From Deltaproteobacteria bacterium (GTDB lineage Bacteria; Desulfobacterota; Desulfobulbia; Desulfobulbales; SURF-16): a stretch of 7,537 bases of DNA. Within the stretch, counting starts at the first letter, position 1. The number at the start of each line of letters is the position of its first letter. The stretch is taken from contig JAOZSN010000140.1 of NCBI GenBank assembly GCA_029939635.1, forward strand, positions 1 through 7,537. The letters are read 5' to 3'. Positions 6,284 to 7,537 of this stretch are shown piece by piece. Below the pieces are notes generated by a model. The model was not told the origin of the DNA. It did not search any database and saw only the letters and a list, made by a program, of their open reading frames with translations. Both the position numbers and the translations under genes were made by a program.

Positions 6284-7321
6284 TTATTTGGGTAACCGGA
6301 CGGTGAATGTTGTACCATCACCAGGGTTGCTTTTTACTGAAACTCGGCCACCATGCTCTCTGATAATGGCCTTAACTGCAGAAAGCCCCAGCCCATGACC
6401 ATTATTTCCTGAAGCACTCTGGTAAAAGGCATCAAATATAAAGGGTAACTCCTCTGCGGCAATGCCTGGGCCATTATCTTTAAACTTTACGATAAATTCA
6501 TCATCCGTTTCCTGGGAAGAAATGCTGATTTTTCCAGCAGTGGCAGCAAACTTAATGGCATTATCCAAAAGATTTTCAAAGACACGTTGCAATTGCTGGG
6601 TGTCTGCCTGGATTTGGCCTGCTGAGCTGAAATCTTGGGTAATGGTCAGCTTTTTCTCGCTGGCCAGGGGCTGGTGCCTTTTAACCAAGGCATTTATCAG
6701 GCCCGAAACAGTGACATCTTCAATTTTTAATTTGATATTAGCCGTTGCCTGCAGTGAATAGGTGAGAAAATCTTTAACCTGTTCTTCCAATTGCTCAGAG
6801 GCCTTGGTGATTATTTTCAGGTATTCATTAAGATGCTCTTTACTCATCTCATCATGGTGTTCACGGATTCTCCGCGTTAATCCTTGAATAGCAATGAGTG
6901 GTGATTTCATATCGTGGGCAACCATGAAGAGGAAATTATTTTTTTCTCTTTCTAGTGACTTTTTTCTGGAGATATCTTCAATAACCTCAAGAAATCCCAT
7001 GAAATTACCCTTGTCATCCTCAATGGCGGCAGTACCAATACGAACCTGGATGTGTTCATGGTAGCGATTAATAAATTCTGCCTCAAGACCTGTGCCCATA
7101 TCTCCTTCTTGCACGGTTTGCAGGGGGCAATTTTCAGCACAACGGCTGCTATGCAAAATGGTATGGCAGGGCTTACCAATGGCCTCCTTGGCTGTATAGC
7201 CGGTGAGCTGTTCAGCTCGTTTATTAAAAGAGGTAATGGTAAGATTAGCATCCATGCTCACCATGGCCACTGGAATACTATCCAAAATAAAGTGGCGTAG
7301 ATGGGGTGTTTTACTCTCCAT
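6284..7321 (-). CDS. PAS-domain sensor histidine kinase
   Basis: This 345-residue protein has no obvious membrane segment or signal peptide, so it is probably a cytoplasmic sensor. A PAS domain spans about 8-115 (FILDSIPVAMVSMDANLTI, then FNKRAEQLTGYT) and contains C52-x8-C61-x3-C65-P, a cysteine cluster that recurs in PAS domains of anaerobic bacteria and may bind metal, an Fe-S cluster or sense redox (inference). The HisKA domain carries the phospho-acceptor His136 in FMVAHDMKSPL. The ATPase domain has the N box ENLLDNAIKFA (249-259, Asn254), G1 DNGPGIA (282-288), F box FIFDAFY (294-300) and G2 GHGLGLSA (308-315), all intact, so it should be active. The ATG at 7321 has a near-perfect AAGGAGG 7 bases upstream, which lies over the end of the preceding kinase gene, whose stop is 2 bases away. 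No response regulator is in the window, so its target is unknown; the adjacent exporter gene is a candidate. Confidence 0.95.
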   Translation of the reverse strand: MESKTPHLRHFILDSIPVAMVSMDANLTITSFNKRAEQLTGYTAKEAIGKPCHTILHSSRCAENCPLQTVQEGDMGTGLEAEFINRYHEHIQVRIGTAAIEDDKGNFMGFLEVIEDISRKKSLEREKNNFLFMVAHDMKSPLIAIQGLTRRIREHHDEMSKEHLNEYLKIITKASEQLEEQVKDFLTYSLQATANIKLKIEDVTVSGLINALVKRHQPLASEKKLTITQDFSSAGQIQADTQQLQRVFENLLDNAIKFAATAGKISISSQETDDEFIVKFKDNGPGIAAEELPFIFDAFYQSASGNNGHGLGLSAVKAIIREHGGRVSVKSNPGDGTTFTVRLPK

Positions 7322-7323
7322 TT

Positions 7324-7537
7324 TTATGCCTCCTTGAATGTATCTTCTGGCATGGGTAAGATAAAATAAAAATTATTACCACCTGGTACAGCTTCATAGC
7401 CCACCGTGCCGCCATGGATTTCTACCACATTACGGACAAAGGCCAGGCCATGCCCACTGCCTGGATTTAGGTTACTATTCTTGCCGCGAACACCATCATT
7501 GAAGATGGTCAGGCGTTCGTCTTCGTTGAGATGAATC
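7324..7537 (-). CDS. Sensor histidine kinase, C-terminal ATPase end (5'-truncated by window edge)
   Basis: Only the last 71 residues are in the window; the N-terminus and any sensor domain lie beyond its right edge. The frame reads IFNDGVRGKN (F-box region), GSGHGLAFVRNVVEIHGG (G2 box), then GGNNFYFILPMPEDTF before TAA at 7326-7324. This is the standard end of a HATPase_c domain in which the lid and G2 glycines bind ATP. The N and G1 boxes and the phospho-acceptor His are off-window, so whether the kinase is complete cannot be said. Its stop lies 2 bases before the ATG of the PAS kinase, whose AAGGAGG ribosome site overlaps its last codons, so the two kinases are probably co-translated. It differs from the neighbouring kinase in this region, so it is a distinct kinase and not a recent duplicate. 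Confidence 0.88.
   Translation of the reverse strand, partial: IHLNEDERLTIFNDGVRGKNSNLNPGSGHGLAFVRNVVEIHGGTVGYEAVPGGNNFYFILPMPEDTFKEA

Noticed and set aside
1..7537. Mobile element, CRISPR array, tRNA/rRNA or toxin-antitoxin system
   Set aside because: I found no transposase or integrase motifs, direct repeat arrays, tRNA-like cloverleaf or terminal repeats; coding capacity is fully taken by chromosomal-type genes.

Overview
All ten genes in this window lie on the minus strand and read from right to left; eight are complete and one is cut at each edge. Base composition is moderate and the genes are tightly packed. The protein families (KtrAB, CbpA/CbpM, a PAS histidine kinase with a Cys-rich insert, several universal stress proteins) suggest a Gram-negative bacterium. 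A sulfate-reducing Desulfobulbales/Desulfotalea-like member of the Desulfobacterota is my best guess, but it is only an impression: no ribosomal RNA or other taxonomic marker is present.

Layout in order of transcription: (1) 7537-7324, C-terminal end of a histidine kinase; (2) 7321-6284, a second, PAS-containing histidine kinase that starts 2 bases after the first one stops; (3) 6254-5208, a multi-pass membrane protein of the putative 10-TM heavy-metal exporter family (DUF2899/PF11449-like); (4) 5159-4215 and (5) 4210-3905, the DnaJ-type co-chaperone CbpA and its modulator CbpM; (6) 3812-2511 and (7) 2507-1857, the K+ channel subunit KtrB and its RCK regulator KtrA; (8) 1802-1362, a universal stress protein; (9) 1327-368, a ketopantoate-reductase-family oxidoreductase; (10) 365-1, the start of a second universal stress protein. 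The largest gap, 92 bases at 3813-3904, separates cbpAM from ktrBA and is the most likely transcription-unit boundary. No stretch over 300 bases lacks a gene.

Together the genes look like a stress and ion-homeostasis neighbourhood: sensing (kinases), ion or metal transport, protein folding, K+ uptake and ATP-binding stress proteins. I saw no mobile element, RNA gene, CRISPR array or toxin/defence system, and no convincing case for an entirely new system. The points most worth a second look are the PanE-like enzyme, in which Arg replaces the expected catalytic Lys and His replaces a substrate-binding Asn, its position between two universal stress proteins, and the clear internal duplication in the putative metal exporter.
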